A DNA stretch of 18,533 nt, taken from positions 1 through 18,533 of the forward strand of contig DASUWJ010000050.1 of NCBI GenBank assembly GCA_036378475.1, read 5' to 3'. A program made the position numbers and the translations under genes. The notes below the pieces were generated by a model. It was not told the origin of the DNA. It worked only from the letters and a program-made list of their open reading frames with translations, and did no database searches. The stretch's first letter is position 1. Each line of letters starts with the position of its first letter. This document shows, in pieces, positions 1-6,109 of this stretch. Source of the stretch: 13-2-20CM-68-14 sp036378475 (lineage in GTDB: Bacteria > Actinomycetota > Thermoleophilia > Gaiellales > Gaiellaceae).

Positions 1-71
1 TCGTCCTCCTCGACGAGCGGGACGAGCGCGGCTCCGAGCGAGAGGAGGTGCGCGCCCTCCAACCCGCGTGA
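1..71 (+). CDS. Possible 3' end of an upstream gene (partial)
   Basis: Reading from base 3, the frame is open to a TGA at 69-71 and gives a 22-residue charged tail ending EEVRALQPA. The Glu/Arg-rich content and GC-ending codons look like genuine coding sequence. It is too short to assign a family, and the start lies outside the window. It could equally be a chance open frame in GC-rich DNA. Confidence 0.3.
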   Translation, partial: VLLDERDERGSEREEVRALQPA

Positions 72-283
72 GCGTCGACGATCCGACGAGCGAGAGCGCT
101 ACACCACTTCAGACGACTTGACTGGGCCGCCCGGCGCCTGACGGCCGCATTCGTGGCTTCCTGTGGCCATTGCGAAGCGGTAGTTTGGCCCGTTCGGGAG
201 CGCCTGGAATCACCTCTTTGGGGGGCATCCGGCCGATCCGGCCGCCTTACGCTCAGGTAACCACTGTGGCTTGAAGGAGAGCG
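72..283 (+). promoter_or_regulatory. Non-coding leader before the polyproline gene
   Basis: These 212 bases hold no convincing ORF and presumably contain the promoter of the gene at 284. A perfect hairpin, CGGCCG-ATC-CGGCCG, lies at 230-244. A TTGACT at 118-123 resembles a -35 box but has no good -10 at the right spacing. TAGTTT at 181-186 is a weak -10 candidate. I recognise no riboswitch class. A Shine-Dalgarno AAGGAG at 274-279, four bases before the ATG at 284, fixes the start of the next gene. Confidence 0.3.
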
Positions 284-1540
284 ATGCGGCGCTCGTACAT
301 CGATATGCCCACACGGCTGCCCGCTGCGCGCGGCGTCCTCAAACCGCGCTCGCGGCTCGTTCCGCTTGCAATAGCGCTGCCGCTCGTCGTTGTTCTCTGG
401 CTGACGATCGGATTGCCGGCCCTGGCGATTATCAACGGTGCCAATACCGGAACCCGCAATGCGCGCGAGGTGCTCTTCGGGGCCGCGGCGACAGGAGGAG
501 CGGCAAAGCCGGGAGCTCCGAGCCCGGCGAGGACCGTCTCTGCCGCCGAGCTTTCCACCATCGCCCGCTCCGTCGGCCCCGTTCAGCCGACTCCCCTGAG
601 ACCGGGCCCGAAAGCCAAGTCGCCCCTCCCGACTGTGGCGGTACCGCCGCTACTGAGCCTGGCTGCCAGCTCGCCCGTATTCGACCGAACGCCCGTGATC
701 ACCGCGGCCACAGGGCCGCTCGCCGGCGGCCCGTCGCCCACGCCCTCACCGCCACCCCCCTCACCGCCACCCCCCTCACCGCCACCCCCCTCACCGCCAC
801 CGGCCTCGCCGCCGGCGCCCTCGTCTCCGCCCGCGCCGGCCCCCCCGCCACCTCCGTCGCCGCCGGCTCCACCGCATCCACCGGCCTCGTCTCCGCCTCC
901 GTCCCTGCCCGCCCCGCCACCTCCGCCCGCGCCTCCCGCGCCTCCTCCGCCACCGCCTCCTCCTCCGGCACCCCCTCCACCTCCTCCGGCGCCACCTCCG
1001 CCACCCCCTCCGGCGCCACCTCCGCCTCCTCCACCGGCGCCACCTCCGCCACCCCCTCCGCCTCCTCCGGCGCCACCTCCGCCACCTCCTCCGGCGCCAC
1101 CTCCGCCTCCTCCGGTGATGCCTGCGCCTGCAGACGTCCAGACCGCGAACGGCGGCAGCACGGTCGGTCGCACGGAGGCCGGGGACAAGCTCTTCTTGAC
1201 GTTCGGAGGCACGGTCGATCCCACCCTGATCAGCCCCGGCTGGGACGGCTCCGCGAAAACGGTCTCAGTGAAGTTCACCAATCGCGGGGCCTCCGATACG
1301 GTCACGATCGAAGCGGGAGGAGTGCCGATTGCCGCGCTCGGCTCGGTTGACCTCGGTGCCGACTACGCCAGCAATGTCACGTTCAGTAACTCAACGATGA
1401 CCGCGAGCGGAGCCGTCGTGACGATCGTTCTCGGCGCCGGGTCCGGAGGAATCCACCCGATCACGACGCCGACCACGATGGTTTGGACGACGCCACAGGG
1501 CTCGAAACCCGAGTCCGGACCCGCCAAAGTTCAGTTCTAA
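284..1540 (+). CDS. Secreted/anchored protein with extensin-like polyproline tract
   Basis: The 418-residue protein starts at an ATG with a strong Shine-Dalgarno (AAGGAG, 274-279). A basic N-terminus precedes a hydrophobic segment at about 26-50, ending in an ALA that could be a signal peptidase site or remain as an anchor. A Pro/Ala/Ser linker follows. Residues about 150-276 are almost pure proline with interspersed Ser and Ala, beginning with SPPPP units like those of plant extensins. The last ~140 residues (from VQTANGG) are Gly/Thr/Val-rich with an ISPGWDGS motif, resembling beta-sandwich domains of bacterial surface proteins; I cannot name the family. By inference the tract is a stiff rod carrying the C-terminal domain through or away from the envelope. 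Translation would be expected to need elongation factor P. It lies 89 bases upstream of the diguanylate cyclase on the same strand, possibly co-transcribed. Confidence 0.8.
   Translation: MRRSYIDMPTRLPAARGVLKPRSRLVPLAIALPLVVVLWLTIGLPALAIINGANTGTRNAREVLFGAAATGGAAKPGAPSPARTVSAAELSTIARSVGPVQPTPLRPGPKAKSPLPTVAVPPLLSLAASSPVFDRTPVITAATGPLAGGPSPTPSPPPPSPPPPSPPPPSPPPASPPAPSSPPAPAPPPPPSPPAPPHPPASSPPPSLPAPPPPPAPPAPPPPPPPPPAPPPPPPAPPPPPPPAPPPPPPPAPPPPPPPPPPAPPPPPPPAPPPPPPVMPAPADVQTANGGSTVGRTEAGDKLFLTFGGTVDPTLISPGWDGSAKTVSVKFTNRGASDTVTIEAGGVPIAALGSVDLGADYASNVTFSNSTMTASGAVVTIVLGAGSGGIHPITTPTTMVWTTPQGSKPESGPAKVQF
746..1114 (+). repeat. Polyproline-coding low-complexity tract with 15-bp tandem repeats
   Basis: Three exact copies of a 15-bp unit (tcaccgccacccccc) lie at 746-760, 761-775 and 776-790, with a partial fourth from 791. 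They encode SPPPP-type units. The following ~320 bases are degenerate repeats of ccg/cct/gcc triplets encoding (A)P(n) blocks, such as repeated tccggcgccacctccgcc. Such tracts expand and contract by slippage and are prone to assembly error, so the true length may differ between strains or assemblies. Confidence 0.85.
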
Positions 1541-1558
1541 GCCAAAGTTCAGTTCTAA
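1523..1558 (+). repeat. 18-bp exact tandem duplication spanning a stop codon
   Basis: The unit gccaaagttcagttctaa occurs at 1523-1540 and again at 1541-1558, directly abutting. The first copy encodes the last five residues (AKVQF) and TAA stop of the polyproline protein. The second copy repeats the same codons and stop just downstream, in the same frame. The duplication is only 72 bases before the ATG of the next gene. Confidence 0.95.
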
Positions 1559-1629
1559 GCCCGCGACGCGCCCCGTTCGAGGGCATCCCAGACTCAAGGG
1601 GACGCGGCGGCGGGTCGATAACGAGGGCG

Positions 1630-2988
1630 ATGCATGCGGCGGCATCCATCCCCACGCCTGCCGATGGAGTAGTTCAGGCTCCCCGGCGCCGCCGACCCCA
1701 TTTTGGAGTCACGCGAAGGTCGGGCCTGTATTTCCTGGGCGGCCTGTTGCTGCTCGCGGCGATTCCGATCATCGCGACCGTGCGGATCCTCGATCAAAGC
1801 GCACTCCGGAACGCGGGCGCCCGGGCTGACGGAGTCCTCCGCCTCGAGCTCGAGGCCGGCTTAAACCGCCTCACCCAGCTCGGTGATGCTTCCTCGGCGC
1901 GTGCGGACGATTTAATCCGGTCCCCCAACGTCGCCCGTTCCTTGATCGTCGGCGACCGGGCCGCGATCGCCCGTCTGGCGCGCCGCTACCCCGGTTTCGT
2001 CTTCAACCTGCACGGACACACGGTCGCTGGCAAGCTGCCGCCGCTGGCGTTGACACAGACCGTGTGGCTGACGGTCAACGGCAGGCGAATCGGGAGTCTC
2101 GTCGGCACGGTTGCACTCAACGAGCGGCTGGCAGCGACGCTCCTGCGGGCTTCCTCCCACGGGCCAAACGACCGGCTCCTCATCGTCCGCGGAAATGCCG
2201 TTGTTGGCACGAATGAGCGCTTTACCCTCGACCGGCAGACGGCCGAGGTCGGCGGGACGAACTACCGCGCGCTCTTCACTCCGATCGCGAACGGCCACGG
2301 CGCGCGGTTTGTCGCGCTCCGGCCCAACTCGGCGATCCAGGCCAGCGTTCGCCCATACGAGCAGCGAATCATGTACGCCGCCCTTGGCTCGTTCGCGATG
2401 CTGCTGCTGATCAGCCTGCTGTTCGCGCGGCCCATCTTGAGTGCCCTTAGCGACTTCCGCAGGCTCGCCTCCCAGGCGACGACGGACTCGCTGACCGGAA
2501 TTGCGAACCGCCGTTCCTTCGACGAGGAGCTCACGCTCGAGTGGCGGCGGGCCGAACGTGTGGGCGAATCGCTCGCGCTGATCCTCGCCGACATCGACGA
2601 TTTCAAGACGATCAACGACCGCTTCGGCCACCAGGTCGGCGACACCGTGCTCGCAAAGGTCGCCCAGGTACTCGCGGCTCGCGTCCGCCAGATCGACTTC
2701 GCAGCGCGCTACGGCGGAGAGGAATTCGCCGTGCTCGTCCCCGAAAGCGAGATCGCGGGTGCCCGTTCGCTCGCGCAGCGTCTCCGCAGCGACCTCGCGA
2801 AGACGACCATCGAGCTTCCGAACGGAGAGAAAATCCACGTCACCGCAAGCTTCGGGGTCGCCGCCAAGGGCGACCTGAAGCGAGCCGAGGACTTGATCGC
2901 CGCCGCCGACCACGCGCTCTACGAGGCCAAGAGGCGCGGCAAGAACCGAGTTGCGAGCCGGCGAACGGCCGTGATCGCCGCGGCCTGA
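1630..2988 (+). CDS. Membrane-bound diguanylate cyclase (GGDEF)
   Basis: The 452-residue protein should make cyclic di-GMP from two GTP at the inner face of the membrane. The frame is open from further upstream, but an ATG at 1630 with GAGGG just before it is the best start, because longer versions would read through the end of the upstream gene and its 18-bp duplication. Transmembrane segments lie at about 32-54 and 249-272 and bracket a ~195-residue extracytoplasmic region that could sense an unknown signal (CHASE/Cache-like by layout only). The GGDEF domain follows at about 285-445, with DSLTGIANRR at its start. The active-site motif is YGGEEF (G362-F366), a functional variant. RQID (353-356), five residues upstream of it, matches the RxxD product-inhibition site. 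The enzyme therefore looks active and feedback-controlled. No EAL domain is present. Confidence 0.93.
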   Translation: MHAAASIPTPADGVVQAPRRRRPHFGVTRRSGLYFLGGLLLLAAIPIIATVRILDQSALRNAGARADGVLRLELEAGLNRLTQLGDASSARADDLIRSPNVARSLIVGDRAAIARLARRYPGFVFNLHGHTVAGKLPPLALTQTVWLTVNGRRIGSLVGTVALNERLAATLLRASSHGPNDRLLIVRGNAVVGTNERFTLDRQTAEVGGTNYRALFTPIANGHGARFVALRPNSAIQASVRPYEQRIMYAALGSFAMLLLISLLFARPILSALSDFRRLASQATTDSLTGIANRRSFDEELTLEWRRAERVGESLALILADIDDFKTINDRFGHQVGDTVLAKVAQVLAARVRQIDFAARYGGEEFAVLVPESEIAGARSLAQRLRSDLAKTTIELPNGEKIHVTASFGVAAKGDLKRAEDLIAAADHALYEAKRRGKNRVASRRTAVIAAA

Positions 2989-3043
2989 CCACCGCTCCAC
3001 GGCACCCTGTCAGAGAGCGCGGAACCCCGGGGGGCGCGCGCGA

Positions 3044-3073
3044 ACTCCGTCGGAGTCGCCTAGCGCGGGCTAG
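3044..3073. terminator. Two small hairpins between converging coding sequences
   Basis: ACTCCG-T-CGGAGT (3044-3056) and CTAGC-GCGG-GCTAG (3060-3073) are adjacent short inverted repeats between the end of the diguanylate cyclase (2988) and the stop of the ABC permease remnant (3070-3072). Their position suits transcription termination. The stems are only 5-6 bp and no T-tract follows on either strand, so the call is weak. Confidence 0.25.
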
Positions 3074-3252
3074 CGGCTGCCGCTGAAACGAGCCCGCGGG
3101 TCAAGCGCGGCCTGGACGAGGTCGGCGGCCAGGTTGAGCACGACGATGAAGGCGGCAACAAAGCAGAAGATCGCTGCAACCACCGGGAGGTCGTAGTCGG
3201 TTCGATCGGGGCTGAGCACCCCGAGCAAGAGGCTGCCGAGCCCGAAGAGAGC
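3070..3252 (-). pseudogene. C-terminal remnant of a DppB-type peptide ABC transporter permease
   Basis: On the minus strand, a frame ending in TAG at 3072-3070 encodes about 60 residues including LFGLGSLLLGVL, LPVVVAAIFCFVAAFIVVLN, LAADLVQAALDPRARF and a GSR tail. This is the typical C-terminal end of oligopeptide/dipeptide permeases of the DppB/GsiC family: the GLGSLL segment, the LPVV membrane helix, NLxxDLVxxxLDPR and stop. Upstream, from about 3252, the similarity ends in unrelated sequence and the frame closes at a TGA near 3316. The ~250 residues carrying the other helices and coupling motif are absent, and no partner permease, ATPase or binding protein is nearby. I read it as a decayed remnant; its start coordinate is approximate. 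Confidence 0.7.
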
Positions 3253-3420
3253 GCAAGCCGGTCGCGCTTCAAGCGGCGCCAGGGGAGGACGTGTCCGCTC
3301 GTCGGAAGCGAGAGTTCAGATGACGCCGATGTCGCGACCGTGCTCAAAGCTGTCCGTCCTGGCAAATGTAGGCGATGGCGTCGCGCAGATCACCGCCACC
3401 GGTTTCGAGCCTCGCGGTCA
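3253..3420. other. Intergenic stretch with no recognised gene
   Basis: Between the permease remnant and the small ORF body I see no recognisable domain on either strand. The + frame that continues into the small ORF at 3340-3636 is open here but rich in Arg, Trp and Ser, which does not look like a folded protein. A 25-codon minus-strand ORF (3344-3421, starting MTARLETGGG) is too short to support. The region reads as decayed DNA. Confidence 0.4.
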
Positions 3421-3636
3421 TGGAAACGTCCCTACATCGCGGCCGAACCCAGAGAGGCCAAGCTCCAGGTCCTGATCCGGCTTGAGGTCGCCTGCCAGCT
3501 TGCCCTCGACGCGCTGCCGGAGTTGCCGGACGAGACGGGGGAAGCGCTACGGGAACCGATTCAAACGCTCTGCGACGTCACGAGAGCGGAGCTCCGGCGA
3601 ATCGAGCCCGGGTACCAGAGCGACCCCCGGGCTTGA
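3340..3636 (+). CDS. Small hypothetical protein
   Basis: The 98-residue ORF starts at a GTG at 3340 with no Shine-Dalgarno. Its first ~30 residues are Arg/Trp-rich and unconvincing. From about residue 36 (EPREAKLQVLIRLEVACQ onward) the composition changes to amphipathic, acidic helical sequence containing LALDALPELPDE and REPIQTLCDVTRAEL, with GC-ending codons, which looks like real protein. There is no in-frame ATG, GTG or TTG between 3343 and the plausible region. Either the GTG is used or this is the surviving 3' part of a broken gene. No family is recognised. It converges on corA; both end in the same inverted-repeat region. Confidence 0.38.
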   Translation: MLKAVRPGKCRRWRRADHRHRFRASRSWKRPYIAAEPREAKLQVLIRLEVACQLALDALPELPDETGEALREPIQTLCDVTRAELRRIEPGYQSDPRA

Positions 3637-3673
3637 GGCGGCGGGGCGGCGGGTCTTTCGAGCAAGCCCCGGG
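3625..3673. terminator. Imperfect inverted repeat between converging small ORF and corA
   Basis: ccccgggcttg (3625-3635) and caagccccggg (3663-3673) pair with one mismatch around a ~27-base loop. The left arm overlaps the TGA of the + strand ORF and the right arm ends three bases before the corA stop at 3677. The placement suits a bidirectional terminator at the end of the metal-transport operon, but the long loop and lack of a T-tract keep this tentative. Confidence 0.25.
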
Positions 3674-3676
3674 TGC

Positions 3677-4687
3677 TCAGAACCAGCCGCGGCGCCTGAA
3701 GAAGACGAGCAGGAGGACGACCGCCGCAACCTCGGTCCCGATTCCGAGCCCGAGAAAGACGGGCCAGCCGGAGATGTGCCGGACGAGCCACGAGAAGTTC
3801 TGGCCGAAGAAGCCGGTGATGAACGTGAGCGGCAGGAATACCGTCGCGATCACGGTCAGCTGCTTCATCACGGCGTTCAGGCGGTTGGAGACGGTCGAGA
3901 GGTAGACGTCCATCGCCCCGGTCAGCAGATCGCGGTAGCTGTCGATCAGGTCGCTGATCCGGATCAAGTGGTCGTAGATGTCGCGGAAGTAGCGCTCGTC
4001 CTCCTCGGCGAGCCCGGGCAGCTCGGCGACTCCTCCCATCAGCGCCGCGAACATGTCTCGCTCTGGGGTGATCGACTTCCGCATCCCCACGAGCAGGCGC
4101 TTCATCTGGAAGATCTCCTGGAGCTGCCGATCGTCCGCGCGCAGGAAGATTGCGTCCTCGAGCTGGTCGATCCGATCGTCGAAATCGGCGAGGATCGGGA
4201 AGAAGCTGTCGACGAGCCCGCCGATGATCCGGTACAGAAGCAGCGAGGGCTGTTCGATCGGCTGGGCGCGCTTGTCGTAGCGTCGGCGTATCTCGCCGAA
4301 CGCCGGAGCGTCGTCGCGGTGAACGGTGATCAGGAAGCGCTCGGAGTAGAAGCAGTGCACCTCGACCAGCCGGTCGTCGTCGGGAACTGCCCCGTAGACG
4401 ACGATGAAGACGAAGTCGTCGTACTCGTCGAGCTTGGCCCGCTGGTCGAAGTGCTGGGAATCCTCTAGCGCCAGCGGGTGGAACTTGAAGACGTCGCGCA
4501 GGATCTCGAAATCCTCGCCGCCGGGCTGCCAGAGGTCGAGCCAGAAGAACTCGCGCCCGGCGAGCAGGCCTTCGGCCGTCTCGCGCGTGAAGGGCACCTG
4601 ATCGCTGCCGTGATGGTGAAATACGTGGCAGATCGACCGCCCGACCGCAGCGGAGGCGCCCGGCCGCTGCTGCGAAGCCGCTTCCAC
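3677..4687 (-). CDS. corA: CorA-family divalent metal transporter, GQN variant
   Basis: The 336-residue length and layout fit CorA: a large acidic cytoplasmic N-terminal domain (about 1-240), a long helix, then two C-terminal membrane helices (about 276-293 and 309-329) and a basic tail RRRGWF. CorA proteins are pentameric channels for Mg2+, Co2+ or Ni2+. The selectivity motif, normally YGMN, reads TGFFGQNF here, with G295-Q296-N297; Met is replaced by Gln while the key Gly and Asn remain. The start is a GTG at 4687 without a clear Shine-Dalgarno, 18 bases after the stop of the NRAMP-like gene, so translation may be coupled. It is the last gene of a three-gene metal operon. Mg2+ is the likeliest substrate, but the GQN change and family-wide ambiguity leave Co2+, Zn2+ or efflux possible. 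Confidence 0.9.
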   Translation of the reverse strand: MEAASQQRPGASAAVGRSICHVFHHHGSDQVPFTRETAEGLLAGREFFWLDLWQPGGEDFEILRDVFKFHPLALEDSQHFDQRAKLDEYDDFVFIVVYGAVPDDDRLVEVHCFYSERFLITVHRDDAPAFGEIRRRYDKRAQPIEQPSLLLYRIIGGLVDSFFPILADFDDRIDQLEDAIFLRADDRQLQEIFQMKRLLVGMRKSITPERDMFAALMGGVAELPGLAEEDERYFRDIYDHLIRISDLIDSYRDLLTGAMDVYLSTVSNRLNAVMKQLTVIATVFLPLTFITGFFGQNFSWLVRHISGWPVFLGLGIGTEVAAVVLLLVFFRRRGWF

Positions 4688-4705
4688 CGCAAGATCGTAC
4701 TCAGG

Positions 4706-6025
4706 CTAGAAGCCCAGGAAGCCGGCGAACGTGACCCCGAGCAGGAGCACCGAGAGCGCCGAGGTGGCAAGCACGGTGGCCCCCGCCAGGATGCTGAAGG
4801 CGGGCCCGTTGGCGTGCTCGCCCATCAGCTCGCGGTTCGAGGCTAGGCGCCAGATGAAGACGAGCGTGATCGGAAGCAGCACGCCGTTGACGACCTGAAC
4901 CGCGACGAGCAGGCCGATCACCGGCACGCCCGGGAGGAGCGCCACGATCGTGCCGATCGCAATCAGCGCCGTGATCACGGCGACGAAGACGGGGGCCTCG
5001 CGTGGCCGGTGTGAGATTCCCTTTTCGAAGCCAAAGGTCTCCGCGATCACGTAGGCGGCCGTGACCGGGAGGATCGCCGCCGCGAGCAGGCTCGCACCGA
5101 GCAGCCCGATCGCGAACAGCACCTCCGCGTAGTGGCCGGCGAAGGGAACCAGCGCCTTCGCGGCGTCGGCGGCGCTTCCGACCGTGCGCTCGCCGTGCAC
5201 GAACAGGGTGGCGCCGGTGGCGATGATGATGAAGCCCGCGACCACGTTGGCGAAGACCGAGCCTGTCACGACCTCCGCCCGCTCGGCGTTCAGCTCCTCC
5301 GTTCCGATTCCTCGCTCCACGACGGCCGACTGGAGGTAGAGCTGCATGAAGGGCGTGATCGTGGTGCCGGCGGTGGCGATGAAGAGAAAGAGGTAGTTGG
5401 AGGTCGTGTAGATGTGCGGGGCGACGACCGCGTGGCCGACGGCTCCCCAGTTGGGGTGGGCGAGGATGGCGGCGACGGGGTAGGCGAAGAAGGGGATCGT
5501 CATCAGCACGAACACCCGCTCCGCCGTCCGGTAGGAGCCGCGGACGACGAGCAGCCAGACGACGGCCGCGGCGATCGGAATCGAGAGGTACTTGGGCACG
5601 TGCGCGAGACCGAGCGCGGCGCCGATCCCGACGAACTCGCTGATGCAGATACCGAGATTCGCGGCCAGGACCGAGGTGGTCGAAAAGACGGACCAGCGGA
5701 CGCCGTACTGCTCCCGGATCAGCTCGGAGAGGCCCTTGCCGGTGACCGCCCCCATCCGCGCCGCCATCTCCTGGACGACGATCAGCGAGACCGTGATCAC
5801 CACCATCATCCAGAGCAGGTCGTAGCCGTACTTGGCGCCCACGGAGGCGTAGGTCGCGATCCCGCCGGCGTCGTTCCCCGCGTTGGCGGCGATCAGCCCC
5901 GGACCGAGGATCGCGAAGAGGGCGAGAAGTCGGGCGGCGAGCCGGCTACGCGGGCGTAGCCGCGGGCGTCGGGCCAGTACCCGGTCGCGGACAAGCGTCG
6001 TGGCTGCGCGTACTCGCAGCGCCAT
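4706..6025 (-). CDS. Divergent NRAMP-family transporter (NRMT-like, probably Mg2+)
   Basis: The 439-residue polytopic protein has the NRAMP/SLC11 fold signature: GPGLIAANAGNDAGGIATYA in TM1 (41-60) and TTITPFMQLYLQSAVV in TM6 (221-236). In canonical Mn2+/Fe2+ NRAMPs the metal site uses DPGN and MPH. Here they are D52-A53-G54-G55 and T224-P225-F226, so the Asp is kept while the coordinating Asn and Met are replaced by Gly and Thr. Loss of the soft Met ligand is the pattern described for NRAMP-related Mg2+ transporters (NRMT), known from the actinobacterium Eggerthella. The start is an ATG with GGGGAG (6030-6035 on this strand) four bases upstream. It lies between an MgtE-like CBS protein and corA on the same strand, which supports Mg2+. 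About 11 membrane helices are apparent. A conventional mntH label would probably mislead. Confidence 0.9.
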   Translation of the reverse strand: MALRVRAATTLVRDRVLARRPRLRPRSRLAARLLALFAILGPGLIAANAGNDAGGIATYASVGAKYGYDLLWMMVVITVSLIVVQEMAARMGAVTGKGLSELIREQYGVRWSVFSTTSVLAANLGICISEFVGIGAALGLAHVPKYLSIPIAAAVVWLLVVRGSYRTAERVFVLMTIPFFAYPVAAILAHPNWGAVGHAVVAPHIYTTSNYLFLFIATAGTTITPFMQLYLQSAVVERGIGTEELNAERAEVVTGSVFANVVAGFIIIATGATLFVHGERTVGSAADAAKALVPFAGHYAEVLFAIGLLGASLLAAAILPVTAAYVIAETFGFEKGISHRPREAPVFVAVITALIAIGTIVALLPGVPVIGLLVAVQVVNGVLLPITLVFIWRLASNRELMGEHANGPAFSILAGATVLATSALSVLLLGVTFAGFLGF

Positions 6026-6109
6026 CGAGCTCCCCGATCCGGATCGCGGCCGCCATCGCCGGGCGGAGTTTACGGCGCAGGCGCGGAACGCCGTGCGGAA
6101 GCTCGGTCG

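Noticed and set aside
118..146. TTGACT as a sigma-70 -35 box
   Set aside because: The sequence 17 bases downstream (acggcc) is not a plausible -10, so the pair is not supported.
150..283. A c-di-GMP or c-di-AMP riboswitch upstream of the polyproline gene
   Set aside because: Looked for because of the nearby diguanylate cyclase; the conserved core sequences of these classes are not evident, only a simple hairpin.
583..1305. Minus-strand 240-aa glycine-rich ORF
   Set aside because: It is the complement of the polyproline tract (CCN/GGN); poly-Gly is a mechanical consequence of the + strand gene, which has a signal sequence and a Shine-Dalgarno.
1912..3000. Minus-strand 362-aa ORF
   Set aside because: Antisense to the diguanylate cyclase, whose GGEEF and RxxD motifs are unmistakable; the antisense product is charged and shows no domain.
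3344..3421. Minus-strand 25-codon ORF starting MTARLETGGG
   Set aside because: Reasonable composition but too short, with only a weak ribosome site and no recognised family; kept as unsupported.
3482..4468. + strand 328-aa acidic ORF
   Set aside because: Antisense shadow of corA; the repetitive Asp/Glu/Val composition is typical of the complement of high-GC coding sequence.
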